Source: Okapia johnstoni (Eukaryota; Chordata; Mammalia; Artiodactyla; Giraffidae). From it: a stretch of DNA of 64,000 nt. Positions 10,522-22,075 of this stretch are shown here, in pieces. Numbering within the stretch: the first letter of the stretch is position 1; each line of letters starts with the position of its first letter. Position numbers and translations under genes: made by a program. The notes beneath the pieces were generated by a model. The model was not told the origin of the DNA, made no database searches, and saw only the letters and a program-made list of their open reading frames with translations. Location: assembly GCA_024291935.2 (NCBI GenBank), contig CM044309.1, positions 1,798,001-1,862,000 of the forward strand. Reading direction: 5' to 3'.

Positions 10522-11825
10522 TGCATTTTCATTTCAATCCCGAAGAAACACAATGCCAAAGAATGTTTAAACTACGTACAATTGAGCTCATTTCGCATGC
10601 CAGCAAGGAGATGTTCAAAATCCCTCAAGCTAGGCTTCAGCAGTATGCAATACGTGAACTGAGAACTTAACAGTTGTACAAACTAGATTTAGAAAAGGGA
10701 GAGGAACCAGAGATCAAATTGCCAACATTCATTGGATCATAGAAAAAGCAGGGGAATTAAAAAAAAAATCTACTTCTATTTCACTGAATACACTAAAGCT
10801 TTTAACTGTGTGGATCACAACAAATTGTGGAAAATTATTTCAAAAATGGGAATTACAGGCCACGTTACCTATCTTCTGAGAAACCTGTATGCAGGACAAG
10901 AAGCAACAGTTAGAACGAGACATGGAAAAATGGACTGGTTCAAAACTGAGAAAGGAGTATGTCAAGGCTGTATATTGTGACCCTGCAAAATGCAGGGCTG
11001 GATGACTCAAAAGCTGGAATTAAGATTGCTGAGAGAAATATCAACAACCCCAGATACACAGAAGATACCACTCTAATGGCAGAAAGCAAATAGAAACTGA
11101 AGAGCCTCTTGATGAGTGTGAAGGAGGAGAGTGAAAAAGTTAGCTTAAAACCCAACATACAAAAACTAAGATCATGGCATCTGGTCCCATCACTTTATGG
11201 CAAATAGATGGGGAAACAGTGTCAGACTTTATTTTCGTGGGCTCCAAAATCACTGTGGATAGTGATTGCAGACATGAAATTAGAAGATGCTTGTTCCTTG
11301 GAAGGAAAGCTATGACAAACATAGACAGTGTATTAAAAAGCAGAGACATCACTTTGCAGATAAATGTCTGCATTGTGAAAGCTACAGTTTTTCCAGTAGT
11401 CATGTATGAATGTGAAAGTTGGACCATAAAGAAGGCTGAGCACCAAAGAATTGAAGCTTTTGAACTGTGGTGTTGGAGAAGACTCTTGAGAGTCCCTTGG
11501 AGTGCAAGGAGATCTAACCAGTCCATCCTAAAGGAAATCAGTCCTGAATATTCATTGGAAGGACTGATGTTGAAACTGAAGTTCCAATACTTTGACCACA
11601 TGATGTGAAGAGCTGACTCATTGGAAAAAACCCTGATGCTGGGAAAGATTGAAGGCAGGAGGAGAAGGAGATGATGGAGGATGAGATGGTTGAATGGCAT
11701 CATCGACTAAATGGACATGATTTTGAGCAAACTCCAGGAGATAATGAAGGACAAGGAAGCCTGGTGTGCTGCCGTCCATGGGGTTGCAAAGAGTCGGACA
11801 CAACTGAGTGACTGAACCACAACAA
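10522..11825 (+). mobile_element. BovB (RTE) LINE, 5'-truncated and decayed
   Basis: Starts inside the reverse-transcriptase region (catttcaatcccgaag) and runs to the 3' end (gcaaagagtcggacacaact). About 1.3 kb of the roughly 3.2 kb element remains. An internal deletion removes about 30 bases after the conserved ggctgtatattgt segment near 10978. No clear TSD seen. Confidence 0.95.
10732..11608 (+). pseudogene. BovB reverse transcriptase remnant
   Basis: Open pieces 10732-10980 and 11174-11608 are in the BovB ORF2 order: fingers/palm (YTKAFNCVDHNKLWK) then C-terminal domain (VMYECESWTIKK). The catalytic YADD box is altered to YTED at 11052-11066 and the conserved CILSP motif is cut by a stop near 10978. 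It cannot encode an active enzyme. Confidence 0.9.
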
Positions 11826-11870
11826 AATTGATAGGCTAATGAGTACGCTGAAAGTGAATAACCTTAAGGA

Positions 11871-12050
11871 GGGCTTAGGCTCAGTGGTAAAGAATCTGTC
11901 TGCCAATATAGGAGAGGCAGGTTTGATCCCTAGGTCGGGAAGATCCCCTGGAGAAGGAAACGGCAACTCACCTGGAAAGTCTCATGGACAGAAGAGCCTC
12001 GTGGGCTACAGTTCACGGCGTGGCAACGAGTTGGACACGACCGGACACAC
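11871..12050 (+). mobile_element. Bov-tA SINE
   Basis: From gggcttaggctcagtggtaa to gttggacacgaccggacaca. The head has lost bases at its start and the centre is shortened (about 15 bases of the usual ccactccagtattcttgcc are missing). Confidence 0.88.
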
Positions 12051-13764
12051 ATGCAGCACAACGAGTGCACGGCTGTTTAACTTATTCATTCATTCAGTTT
12101 GTAATATGTGATGGTCTGTTTTATACACCGATGACCAGATTACAGTCCACAGTAATTCACTGAACACTGATCTTTGTGTCACTGTGAAGGTGTTTTTTAG
12201 ATGTGCTTGAAGATTTTAAATAGTTTACAGTTAGTAAAGAGGATTATCAAAGATAATCTGGGCAGGCATGATTTGATTTTTTAAAAGACCCTTGGAATAG
12301 AACTAATGCTTGACAGAGGAAGGGGGAATTCTGTCTCTGGACAGAAGCTTCAGCTCATGCCTGAGAGTCCCTGCCTGCTCTTCCTGACAGCTGATTTCAG
12401 ATTCCTAACTTAGCCAGCCCCACAATCACATTAGCCAATTCTTTGCAATAAATCTCTCTCTCTCTCTGTCTCTCTCTAAGAAAGAGACATATAAACTGAC
12501 TGATGCAAAATGCATAGCAAATAGATTTGGAGGGATATAATGGTAAATACTTTAATGCCTCAGTAGGAAGATGCTTTGTGAAAAGTGGGACTTAGAAAAG
12601 ATTCAATCTAGTGATAATGCACAGGGAAGATTGCAGGAGGAATGCAGGCTGGAGGCAGCCTGACTGGAAAGTGGAACTAATTCAAATGTCCCGGTTTTAT
12701 AGAACTGGATGTGGAGTATGGGATCCCTGCTAAAAGAAGCAACAGACTCAAGGGATTAGAGAAATAACTGAGGTTAAAATCCGTTGAAAAAAAATTGATG
12801 ATTGAGAATATCCTGAAGAAACTGAATCAAAATGCATCCAAAGTAGGAGTCTTGGTGGCAGGTGTTTTGGAGCCAGCTAGAGATCAAATCAAGGCTGGAG
12901 CAGGTCATAGATTGAAAGATCCTCTGATGATGTGGTTCTAGGAATATTCAAATTGGCTTAAAATTCCAAGGGTGGGATGTGATCGGAAGTTCTAAATCAG
13001 GTTAGGATGCCATAGCAATAGATTGTAAATGAATATCATGGCTTAAGTAAGGCAGGGCTTAAAATGGGAAAGAATTGAATAGAGGAAGATGACATTAAAA
13101 AAGAAAAATATTCATATTTACCAAAAAGTTACTACATTAATGAAAAATAGGAAAGCATGGCCCTCCCAGGATCACAGTGTGTTTGACCGCGAGACCAAAT
13201 GCTCACAGCGACATATCCTTTTGTGACTCTTAACAGAGTAATGATCAATTATGACACAAATATTCCACCAAGACCCAGATATTCTAATATCTTATGCTTC
13301 AGTCGAGCTGTACAGATATTGAACTATTGGGCAATGACTTTATCTGGTGCCTTCATCTGGGTCATGACTTTCTGCTCTTTCATCCTGATTAGCTTTCTGT
13401 AATGTAGTTTCTGTTTTAGCTGCTGTGGGACTGTGGTGGCAATGACTTTAGACTGCTTTATTTCAATCTAATTTTTCCTTATATTCTTTTTTCTACTTTA
13501 TTTTTCTTAATCAGTAATTTATTTCCCAGTATGACAGTAATTAAGACAGTAAGTTCTCTCATAAGTGGCCCTGGTTGCAGATATCACAGCCCGTTTTTAA
13601 TTGTAAACAAAACTATAGATCTTCCAAGCATTGATAGTTAATCTTTCTTTTACTTTCAGATTTTGACAATCCAGGGAGACAAGACCTCTGAAACACCATC
13701 TTCTGCATGTGACCTCAAAGGTTTGTCTGTGAAAAAATCACAAATTTAATGAGCTAGTCTTGAA
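12051..13764. other. Single-copy stretch, no gene seen
   Basis: 1.7 kb without a recognised transposon. The longest frame (13199-13402, 67 codons) is a hydrophobic, domain-free reading. A CT microsatellite lies at 12449-12477. Confidence 0.55.
12449..12477. repeat. (CT)n microsatellite
   Basis: CT repeats with one GT interruption, followed by a short GA-rich mirror (aagaaagagac). Confidence 0.92.
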
Positions 13765-13910
13765 AATGTATTGTTCAGTTTATTTTTACTGAATTATAGT
13801 TGACTTACAATTATACCAGTTTCAGGTGTATGACATAGTGATGGAACATTTTTATGGATTATGTGCCTTACAAAGTTATTATAATATTATTGACTATATT
13901 CCCTGTAAAA
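13765..13910 (-). mobile_element. Old L1 3' end fragment (antisense)
   Basis: The run tttttactgaattatagttg, acttacaattataccagttt and caggtgtatgacatagtgat is the reverse of an old mammalian L1 3' end and resembles the better copies at 16060-17025. It stops at the ttccctgtaaa step. Confidence 0.72.
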
Positions 13911-14482
13911 GGAAAGGGAACAGTGTTAATTTCAATGTACTTTTCTGGAATATTTTTCTGGAATAATATTAGCCTGAGGTTGGATTATGCTGTACTCTAG
14001 CTACTTGTAGACAAATGCTTGTTGGCAAGCATCTATTTGATACCCTTTAAAAATGGAGTAGGTTTAAAGTTCATCAGGAACATTTCAGATTAGATATTAG
14101 GAAGAATATTAAAGCTTAAAAGTATTAGTAAAGGTCATTGAGAAAGAAAGAGGCATTTAAGAAAAGGTTCTGAAATTTGTTTTTCTGAGATGATTGAAGT
14201 CAAATGCAGTTCAGAGACAGGGTATTTAAATGCCACCTTCTGGAAATATTTGGCTGAATATTTATACATTAGAATATTTATGCATTTAGAGTCACATAGA
14301 TTAGCATTCCACTGTCACATCCACAAAATATTTGCATGTGACAATGACAAATTATTTAAACCTTTACTTCATCTCTAAAATAGGGATGTGGTGGTAACAC
14401 TGCCTCCCAGTTAGAATCCAGTTAGAACACTTAGCATAAATGCAGCTAAAGTGTTTAGGGCCACGCTAAGAGCTGTGGCCTC
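13911..14482. other. Single-copy AT-rich stretch, nothing recognised
   Basis: No gene or repeat. Several atatttat/aaatattt motifs at 14240-14290. Confidence 0.5.
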
Positions 14483-14705
14483 TGCAAGCACGTTAAGTCG
14501 CTTCAATCCTGTCCGACTCTGTGTGACCCCATGGACTGTAGCCTGCCAGGCTCCTCTGCCCATGGGATTCTCCAGGCAAGAATACTGGAGTGGGTTGCCA
14601 TGTCCTCCTCCAGGGGATCCTCCCAGCCCAGGGCTTGAACCTGCATCTCTTATGTCTCCTGTGTTAGCAGGCAGGTTCTTTACCACTGGTGCCACCTGGG
14701 AAGCC
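14483..14705 (-). mobile_element. Bov-tA SINE, near full length
   Basis: From gcaagcacgttaagtcgctt to ccacctgggaagcc. It is followed 95 bp later by an oppositely oriented Bov-tA, giving an inverted SINE pair. Confidence 0.93.
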
Positions 14706-14799
14706 ACTGTGGCCTCTATTCTCTCATAGTTGGTACAGATTGGCACAGCTATGCTAACTTAGCAGGCAAGCTTTATTTAGTAGACAGTTATTATGAACT

Positions 14800-15026
14800 G
14801 GGCTTCCCTGCTGGCTCAGATGGTAAAGAATCTGTCTGCAATGGAGGAGACCCAGATTCAACCCCTGGGTCAAGCAGATGCCCTGGAGAAGGGAAGAGCT
14901 ATCCACTCCATGTTCTCGGCCAGTGAATTCCATGAACAGAGCTGGGCTACAGTCCATGGGGTCGAAAGAGTCAGACACGATCGAGCAGTTAACACTTTCA
15001 CTTCACTTTTTTTTTTTCCCACTTTT
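14800..15026 (+). mobile_element. Bov-tA SINE with exact target duplication
   Basis: Head gggcttccctgctggctcag, tail aacactttcacttcac plus a T-rich stretch. The flanks ttattatgaact (14788-14799 and 15027-15038) match exactly over 12 bp. The body is shortened in the middle (missing the gatggaggagcctgg side). Confidence 0.93.
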
Positions 15027-15074
15027 TTATTATGAACTAGAGTTTGGAAGATAGAAGCAAGATTGGGATTTTTA

Positions 15075-15372
15075 GCTGAGTATATAAAAATTAGGTTAAA
15101 ATTAGATGGACAGGTGCACACTGCTGTATTTAAAGTGGAGAGCCAACAAAGGACCTACTGTATAGCACATACCACTCTGCACAGTGTTATGTGGCAGCTT
15201 GGATGGGAGAGGAGTTTGGGGGAAGATGGGTGCATATCTATATTCATGGCTGGGTCCCTTTGCTGGGCATTTGAAACTATCATGATATTGTTTCTTAATC
15301 AGCTATACCCCAAGGCAAAGTAAAAAGCTGTAAAAAATAAAAAAAAAAAATAAATTTTTTTAAAAAGAAAAA
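15075..15372 (+). mobile_element. L1-type 3' end with A-rich tail
   Basis: Contains caacaaaggacctactgtat, tgttatgtggcagcttggat and tatacccc before an A-rich tail (about 15320-15370). The same 3' end recurs at 52688-53010. Probably a strongly 5'-truncated artiodactyl L1. Confidence 0.7.
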
Positions 15373-16059
15373 AATCAGGTTATAATCAGGCCACCACTGG
15401 GTAACATGTATGGTTTTCCCTTTAAAGTGGTTCTCACGTCAGCAGCAGGTGAATGGTGTCCAGTGTGACAAAGGTTCAAGAGTGAATGCTGCCTTATACA
15501 CGGAAACTTCTTACAGAATTCCCCTCACCCCGAGTAGCACTGGGAAGCCGTCTGCCTAAGTGGATTATTGCATAGGACTTGAGCAATCTAGCTGATTCTC
15601 TGAAACCCTCAAGCTTACTTTAATGGTTAAAGTTTCAGGCCATTCCCAGTGAGAAGGAATTATAATTTAAACCACTGGCAACCTCAGGCAACTGAGGTTA
15701 TTCTGAAAGAGCTGCATCTAAATGAATGAATCCTCTTGCTAGGGTTTCAGAACAGCTGTCACAGATGCCCTGCTTGGAAATGAATAAATTCTACAGATTT
15801 AAAAGAAGAGTATATTTTCCCAGAAAAGGTTGAATAAAAGACAGAAAAGAAGGAAAAGAAAAAGTTTCTTGTGTCCTCAATAATGTTATATCAATTGAAA
15901 TGCATATTAAAGCTAAAGATTAATACTCGCCAAAGATAGATGGCATTAATGGTGCTAATGATGGTAACGAAACAGCATATCTGAAATTCTAAGAAAATAT
16001 TCTTGTTTGAAAAATTTGATGAGCAAAAAATATAATCTTATTTAATATTAACAAACATT
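15373..16059. other. Single-copy stretch, nothing recognised
   Basis: No gene, and no transposon that I can name, between two L1 pieces. Confidence 0.5.
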
Positions 16060-16450
16060 TTCTTTTTATTGAAGTATAGTTAACTTACAATATTATATTA
16101 GTTTCAGGGTTGCAACATAATTATGCAATATTTTTATAGATTAAGCATTTTGAAAGGTTTTCATGATATTGTAGGCTATATTCCTTGTGCTGTGCAGTAC
16201 ATCTCTGAGACTTATTTATCTGAGTTTGTATGTCCTAATCCACTTCACTCATTCCCTTTATCCTTCTCACCTCTGGAAGCCACTAGTTTGTTCTCTGTAT
16301 CTGTGTTTTTGTTTTGCTATATTTGTCTGTTTTGTTTTTTAGATTCTACATACAAGTAAAAACACAATATTTGTCTTTTTCCATCTATTTCATTAAACAT
16401 AATACTTTCCAGGTCCATCCACGTTGTTACAAATGTCAGCATTTCATTCT
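16060..16450 (-). mobile_element. Old L1 3' region, first of two in tandem (antisense)
   Basis: Starts tttttattgaagtatagtta and proceeds through ccactagtttgttctctgta to tccatccacgttgttacaaa, the usual order of an old L1 3' UTR and ORF2 end read backwards. It stops at catttcattctctttc, where a second 3' end begins. Confidence 0.82.
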
Positions 16451-17025
16451 CTTTCTTTTTAAACTGAAGTACAGTTGGTTTATGATGTTATATCAACTTC
16501 AAGTTTACAATAGCTGATTTGATATTTTATAGCTTATGCTCCATCTGCAGTTATTATAAAGTATAGACTATGCTCCCTTTGCTGTTCATTATGCCGTTGC
16601 ATCCTGTTTATTTTGTTTATTGCATCCTGAATCTCCTTCTCGCATCTGCTCGTCTCCCCACCACTCTCCCCACAGATAACCACTAGTTTGTTCTCTCTAC
16701 CTGAGTCTGTTTCTGCTTGGTTATACTCATTCGTCTTCATTTTTAGATTCCACATATAAGTGAAAACATACAGCATTTGTATTTTTCTGCCTGACTTATT
16801 TTGCTTAGCATAAGGCCGTCTAGGTCCATCTGTATTTCTGAAAATAACAAAATTTCATTCATTTTTATGGCTGAGTAGTACTGTGAGGTATACATATACA
16901 AAATCTTCTTTACCCATTCATCTGTTGAGGGACATATAGGTTGCTTCCATGTTTTGGCTATTGTAAATATGCTGCTGTGAACAATGGTTGCATATATCCT
17001 TTCTGATATCCAAAGGAAACAAAAA
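16451..17025 (-). mobile_element. Old L1 3' region, second of two in tandem (antisense)
   Basis: Restarts the same 3' sequence (tttttaaactgaagtacagt) and goes further upstream into ORF2 (atggctgagtagtactgtga, ggttgcttccatgttttggc). Two copies of the same end in one orientation indicate two insertions, one at the A-tail side of the other. Confidence 0.82.
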
Positions 17026-17859
17026 GATTCCTTTCTTTCTTATGGCTAAGTAATTTTAAAAATGTATGATAATGTCAAGTTATAATAATTATTAGGAAAG
17101 CATATCATAAGCAATTACTAATCAATACTATACAGAAATAAACGGATCAATGAAACAAAATTTATGAATATAAATACTGTGGCTTATACTAGGCATTTTT
17201 AGTATCTATTAGATTTGGCATTTCAAATGAATGAAAACTGATATTATCTAATACTTGTGATTAATATTATTAGTACTGGAAAGCTGATTTTGTCAAGAAA
17301 TAAATTAGATGACTTTCTCATGATATGTCAGAAATGTCACATTATAGTTAATTTCATTAATGCTATAAAAATAGAAAAAGAAAATGAATGTTTATCTGAT
17401 CTTGGTTCCGGGAAAAACTTTCAAATACGGATAACAATATTTTTGGATATTATCTTTTTCCCCCCTTTTCTCTACATTCTATCCTTTCCATCAAATACAC
17501 TGAACAGACAACTGGCTCTATTAGAGGGATTGTGGCATACCAAAATATAGAAATAGACTACATCTATCCTTGAATTTTTTTCTTTCAAAGGCCACCATTT
17601 TGGAGTGAACATAGACAGTGTATGGAGCAGGGGAAAGGGTTGGTGGGCTCGTCTACCCTCATTGCCTGAACACAGCAAATGAACTGGGCACCACTCGGGA
17701 TCAGTAGCAAACTCTGCCATGGCATAGCGTTTTCAGGCAGCTTAAGTGACTGAAACAGTGGCGGATACCATAAAGGAAAAAAAATGATGTGTTTTCCTGC
17801 CTAAATAGGAAAAACAATTCTTTAGGTCACTAAATATCTTCTTAGGGACCGAGCAATAT
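17026..17859. other. Single-copy stretch, no gene seen
   Basis: No transposon recognised. Overlapping small frames at 17257-17550 and 17472-17720 have no domain and no supporting signals. Confidence 0.5.
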
Positions 17860-18140
17860 TTTGTTATATTATGCACTAAATTCTATTTATTTAATCATGT
17901 ACCTATTTCTTTCTGAATATTTAGTTGTTTTCCAATTTGCATTAAAATAAGTACTACTATAATATGTGATTTATATGTTTATTTTCAAACTCAACCTCAG
18001 TTGTTTACTAAGAATAAATTCCTCCATTTGGAAATCCATAAAAAAAGGTATACATATTTTTAAGTGTCTTGATGCATACGGGCATATTGCTTTCTGGAAG
18101 TGGTTATCTCACTGTACTTCTGCCATTATTATCTTGCTTC
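17860..18140 (-). mobile_element. Probable ancient L1 ORF2 fragment (antisense)
   Basis: The order tttagttgttttccaatttg, agaataaattcctccatttg, atatttttaagtgtcttgat and attgctttctggaagtgg parallels the antisense end of very old mammalian L1s. Divergence is high. Confidence 0.5.
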
Positions 18141-18288
18141 CCTGCTTTTTTTGGATCAGTTTTTACTACCAGGGAAAATGTACCTTTATGTAAAAAAAAA
18201 AAAACATTGTCAGATTGTAATATTTTTTGAAAGAAACGTCTATTTGTTCTAATATGGGTAAGTGGTTTTAGTGCTTTGTAAGAACTTT

Positions 18289-18411
18289 GGTGGTTTAGTC
18301 GCTAAGTTGTGTCCGACTCTTACGACCCCATGGACAGTATCCCGCCAGGCTCCTCTGTCCATGAGATTCTCCAGGCAAGAACACTGGAGTGGGTTGTCAT
18401 TTCCTTCTCCA
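18289..18411 (-). mobile_element. 5'-truncated Bov-tA/Bov-A SINE with target duplication
   Basis: Only the Bov-A half is present; the tRNA head is absent. The flanks tgtaagaacttt at 18277-18288 and 18412-18423 are a perfect 12-bp TSD directly abutting the truncated element, so it was inserted already truncated rather than deleted later. Confidence 0.93.
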
Positions 18412-18631
18412 TGTAAGAACTTTATATACATTAAAATATGGCTTGACCATCAGATTTTGTTAAAACGTGCCCCGTTTGCCTTTGAGATTTTAATTTTATA
18501 TACAACTCTTAAAACAAACTTCAGTTTTAAGTGTTGATGTAAGCCATTCTATTTTTCATATCCTTTTAAAAAGATTAATAGTATTCCTTGCTTCCACTTT
18601 CATTTAGAATTAATCTTAAAAAGTGACATAT

Positions 18632-19009
18632 CCGGCTTCCCTGGTGCTCAGTAGTAAAAAAAAAAAAAAAATTTCGCCTGCCAATGTAGGAGACACAGGT
18701 TCGATCCCTGACCCAGGAAGACCCCACGTGCTGCCGAGCGACCGACTCCATGCAGCGCAGCTCCTGAGCCTGTGCGCTAGAGCCAGCGGGCCTCAGCTCC
18801 GCGGCCCTCACGCCCTGGAGGCCGGCTCTGCAGCGGGACCCGCACGCCCTGGAGGCCGGCTCTGCAACCGGACCCGCACGCCCTGGAGGCCGGCTCTGCA
18901 GCCGGAGAAGCTCCGCGGTGAGAAGCCGGTGCCCCGCAACCAGAGAGCGGCCTCTGCTCGCCGCGACAGAGACCCAGCGCAGCCACAGCCTAAAATAAAG
19001 ATTATAAAG
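18632..19009 (+). mobile_element. CHR-type SINE with internal minisatellite and A-run
   Basis: Head ggcttccctggtgctcagta, B-box-like ggttcgatccctgac, GC-rich body (ctgagcctgtgcgctagagc) and tail cagcctaaaataaag fit the CHR (SINE2) layout of cetartiodactyls. Two oddities: a 16-base A-run inside the tRNA-like head (18656-18671) and a 34-bp tandem repeat in the body. Open frames of up to 177 codons on both strands result from the repeat and GC richness. Confidence 0.85.
18809..18905. repeat. 34-bp minisatellite inside the CHR SINE
   Basis: Units at 18809-18842 and 18843-18876 and a partial third from 18877, each starting cacgccctggaggccggctc. The units differ by only a few bases, so the expansion is younger than the SINE. 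Confidence 0.93.
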
Positions 19010-20055
19010 CAGCGACACATACTTTGCTCTATTTCTACTATATTTTCTGTTCTACTGCTAAAAGAAAATCAGTCTGGGACTTATGTCTTTAGGTTAGAGT
19101 ACAAAAGTATGTTTCCCTATTCACTTACTCACTATTTCTGTACTGTTATCTATTGATAGCAAGTCATGCGCTGTGTCCTGGGGATCAAAGGGAGTGTAAG
19201 ATAGAGTCCGTGTCTTCCAACACTTTACTCCTTTATGCCACCGAGAAGCAAAGAAGACATTGTAGACTAAGATAAATGCTACAGTGGTGCTAAATACAGT
19301 GTGCTAAGCAGGCACAAAGTCTCCTGGAATAGAGGGCAGGGGTCGCCTCTTGGATTCTAAGAAGTGGCATCTAGGCTGAAACATAGAAGGTTTACAGAAA
19401 TCCCCACAGGAAAATGAAGGAAGGGGATTCCTTAAGAAAGGGTAACATGCATAGAAGGAAACCCTGAAAAGAAGAGGTAATGAGAGAGTGTCGCTCTTTC
19501 AACAGCGGAAATAAGTCAGGGGGATGATGCGAAGAATATGAGCTGCAGGATAAAAGCCACAATAAGTTACCAAAACCCAGATCACAGGGAGCCTCATGGG
19601 AGACATTTAAGAGATTGGACTTCCTTACTAAGTGTGAAATGTCACTGAAGGAAGCAGGCATGGAGCATCACAAGATTTTGCATCAGCTCGAGCCCCTGAA
19701 CTAGAGTGAAACTAGACAAGAGTATCACATCTCACCTGCAGGAATACTCATGTTGGGTTACTCTTTGTTGAGAAATAAACACTTTTTTTGCCTTTAAACT
19801 GCTGAGGCTTGAGGGTAGTTATTATAATAGCAAGCCGTTGGCTGTCCACCCAAGGTGAACAAAGATGATACCCATTGTTGAAGTGCAACTCCTGCACTAA
19901 GTATTCAAAATGTAATGAAAGATTTCTAAATAAAAATGCATACGTGAAACACTATTGTGATTATAATAAATGTTATTTTCATTTGAGATATATGGAGGGA
20001 TTTAACAGATATGAGTGTGGGAAATCTTTTTTTTTTAAAGAAAAGGAAGTTTAAT
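19010..20055. other. Mostly single-copy stretch, no gene seen
   Basis: Around 19150-19300 (ctgtgtcctggggatcaaag) there is a weak likeness to an ancient mammalian repeat also seen near 58 kb. The 89-codon minus-strand frame 19392-19661 has no domain. Confidence 0.45.
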
Positions 20056-20221
20056 GGTGTATTTACTCAGTTGCTCAGTCGTGTCCACTCTTAGTGACCC
20101 CAGGGACTGCAGCCTCCCAGGTTCCTCCATCCATGGGATTTCCAGGCAAATATACTGGAGAGGGTTTCCATTTCCTGCTCCAGAGGATCTTCCCAAACCA
20201 GCAATCAAAACTGCATTTCTT

Positions 20222-22075
20222 TTTATTTTATTCTAAATTTGGCTATATTCTTTTATTTTTTTTTAATTTCTTTATTTTAATTGGAGGCTAATTACTTTAC
20301 AATATTGTAGTGGTTTGCCATACATTGACATGAATCAGCCATGGGTTTACATGTGTTCCCCATCCTGAACCCCCCTCCCACCTCCCTCCCCATCCCATTC
20401 CTCAGGGTCATCCCAGTGCACCAGCCCTGAGCACCCTGCCTCATGCATCTAACCTGGACTGGCGACCTATTTCACATATGATAATATACATATTTCAATG
20501 CTATTCTCTCAAATCATCCCACCCTCGCCTTCTCCCACAGAGTCCAAAAGACTGTTCTATACATCTGTGTCTCTTTTGCTATCTCGCATATAGGATCATC
20601 GTTACCATCTTTCTAAATTCCATATATATGCATTAGCATACTGTATTGGTGCTTTTCTTTCTGGCTTACTTCACTCGGTATAATTGGCTTCAGTTTCATC
20701 CACCTCATTAGAACTGATTCAAATGTATTCTTTTTAATGGCTGAGTAATATTCCATTGTGTATATGTACCACAACTTCCTTATCCATTCGTCTGCTGATG
20801 GACATCTAGGTTGCTTCCATGTCCTGGCTATTGTAAACAGTGCTGCAATGAACTCTGGGGTACACGTGTCTCTTTCAATTCTGGTTTCCTTGGTGTGTAT
20901 GCCCAGCAGTGGGATTGCTGGGTCATATGGCAGTTCTATTTCCAGTTTTTTAAGGAATCTCCACACTGTTCTCCATAGTGGCAGTACTACTTTGCATTCC
21001 CACCAACAGTGTAAGAAGGTTCCCTTTTCTCCACATACTCTCCAGCATTTGTTGTTTGTAGGCTTTTGGATAGCAGCCATTCTGACCGGTATGAGATGGT
21101 GCCTCATTGTGGTTTTGATTTACATTTCTCTGATAATGACTGATGTTGAGCATTGTTTCATGGGTTTGTTAGCCATCTGTATGTCTTCTTTGGAGAAATG
21201 TCTGTTTAGTTCTTTGGCCCATTTTTTGATTGGGTAGTTTATTTTTCTGGAATTGAGCTGTAGGAGCTGCTTGTGTATTTTTGAGATTAATTCTTTGTCA
21301 GTTGCTTCGTTTGCTATTATTTTCTCCCATTCTGAAGGCTGTCTTTTCACCTTGCTTATAGTTTCCTTTGTTGTGCGAAAGCTTTTAAGTTTAATTAGGT
21401 CCCATTTGTTTATGTTTGCTTTTATTTCCATTACTCTGGGAGGTGGGTCATAGAGGATCTTGCTATGATTTACTTCAGAGAGTGTTTTGCCTATGTTTTC
21501 CTCTAGAAGTTTTATAGCTTCTGGTCTTATGTTTAGATCTTTAATCCATTTTGAGTTTATTTTTGTGTATGGTGTTAGAAAGTGTTCTGGTTTCATTCTT
21601 TTACAAGTGGTTGACCAGTTTTCCCCACACCAACCTCTTGTTAAAGAGATTGTCTTTTCTCCATTGTATATTCTTGCCTCCTTTGTCAAAGATAAGGTGT
21701 CCATAGATGCGTGGATTTATCTCTGGGCTTTCTATTTTGTTCCATTGATCTATATTTCTGTCTTTGTGCCAGTACCATACTGTCTTGACGACTGTAGTTT
21801 TGTAGTATAGCCTGAAGTCAGGCAGGTTGATTCTTCCAGTTCCATTCTTTCTCAAGATTGCTTTGGCTATTCGAGGTTTTTTGTATTTCCATATAAATAG
21901 TGAAATTATTTGTTCTAGCTCTGTGAAAAATACCATTGGTAGCTTGATAGGGATTGCATTGAATCTATAGATTGCTTTGGGTAGTATACTCATTCTCACT
22001 ATATTGATTCTTCCAATCCATGAACATGGTATACTTCTCCATCTATTTGTGTCCTCTTTGATTTCTTTCATCAGT
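20222..22075 (-). mobile_element. L1 (bovine-type), 5'-truncated, inside a Bov-tA
   Basis: On the + strand it begins with T-rich tail sequence, then the ruminant L1 3' UTR (ttggaggctaattactttac, 20282; cagccatgggtttacatgtg, 20337), then the C-terminal part of ORF2. The TSD aaaactgcatttctt at 20207-20221 and 22076-22090 (15 bp, exact) brackets about 1.85 kb. Younger than the SINE it broke. Confidence 0.96.
20613..22075 (-). pseudogene. L1 ORF2 C-terminal remnant
   Basis: Three open pieces cover the last part of ORF2: 21601-22075 (frame A), 21120-21704 (frame B) and 20613-21107 (frame B). A frameshift lies near 21640-21690 and a CAA-to-TAA stop near 21115. The last piece retains the C-x3-C-x7-H-x4-C cysteine motif (20994-21047) of the ORF2p C-terminus and ends with the usual MHIYGI-type terminus. 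The endonuclease and RT catalytic domains are absent by truncation, so the copy is inert. Confidence 0.93.

Noticed and set aside
13199..13402. Small hydrophobic frame that could be a membrane microprotein
   Set aside because: 67 codons, poor start context, no homology I recognise and AT-rich surroundings; chance is likelier.
18575..19156. 147- to 177-codon frames on both strands
   Set aside because: They are readings through a GC-rich CHR SINE and its 34-bp tandem array; repeat peptides appear in several frames at once.
20613..21107. Intact 165-codon reverse-strand protein as a domesticated L1 gene
   Set aside because: It is the in-frame C-terminal tail of L1 ORF2 in a truncated copy with a TSD, preceded by a stop and a frameshift. 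Nothing suggests selection to keep it.
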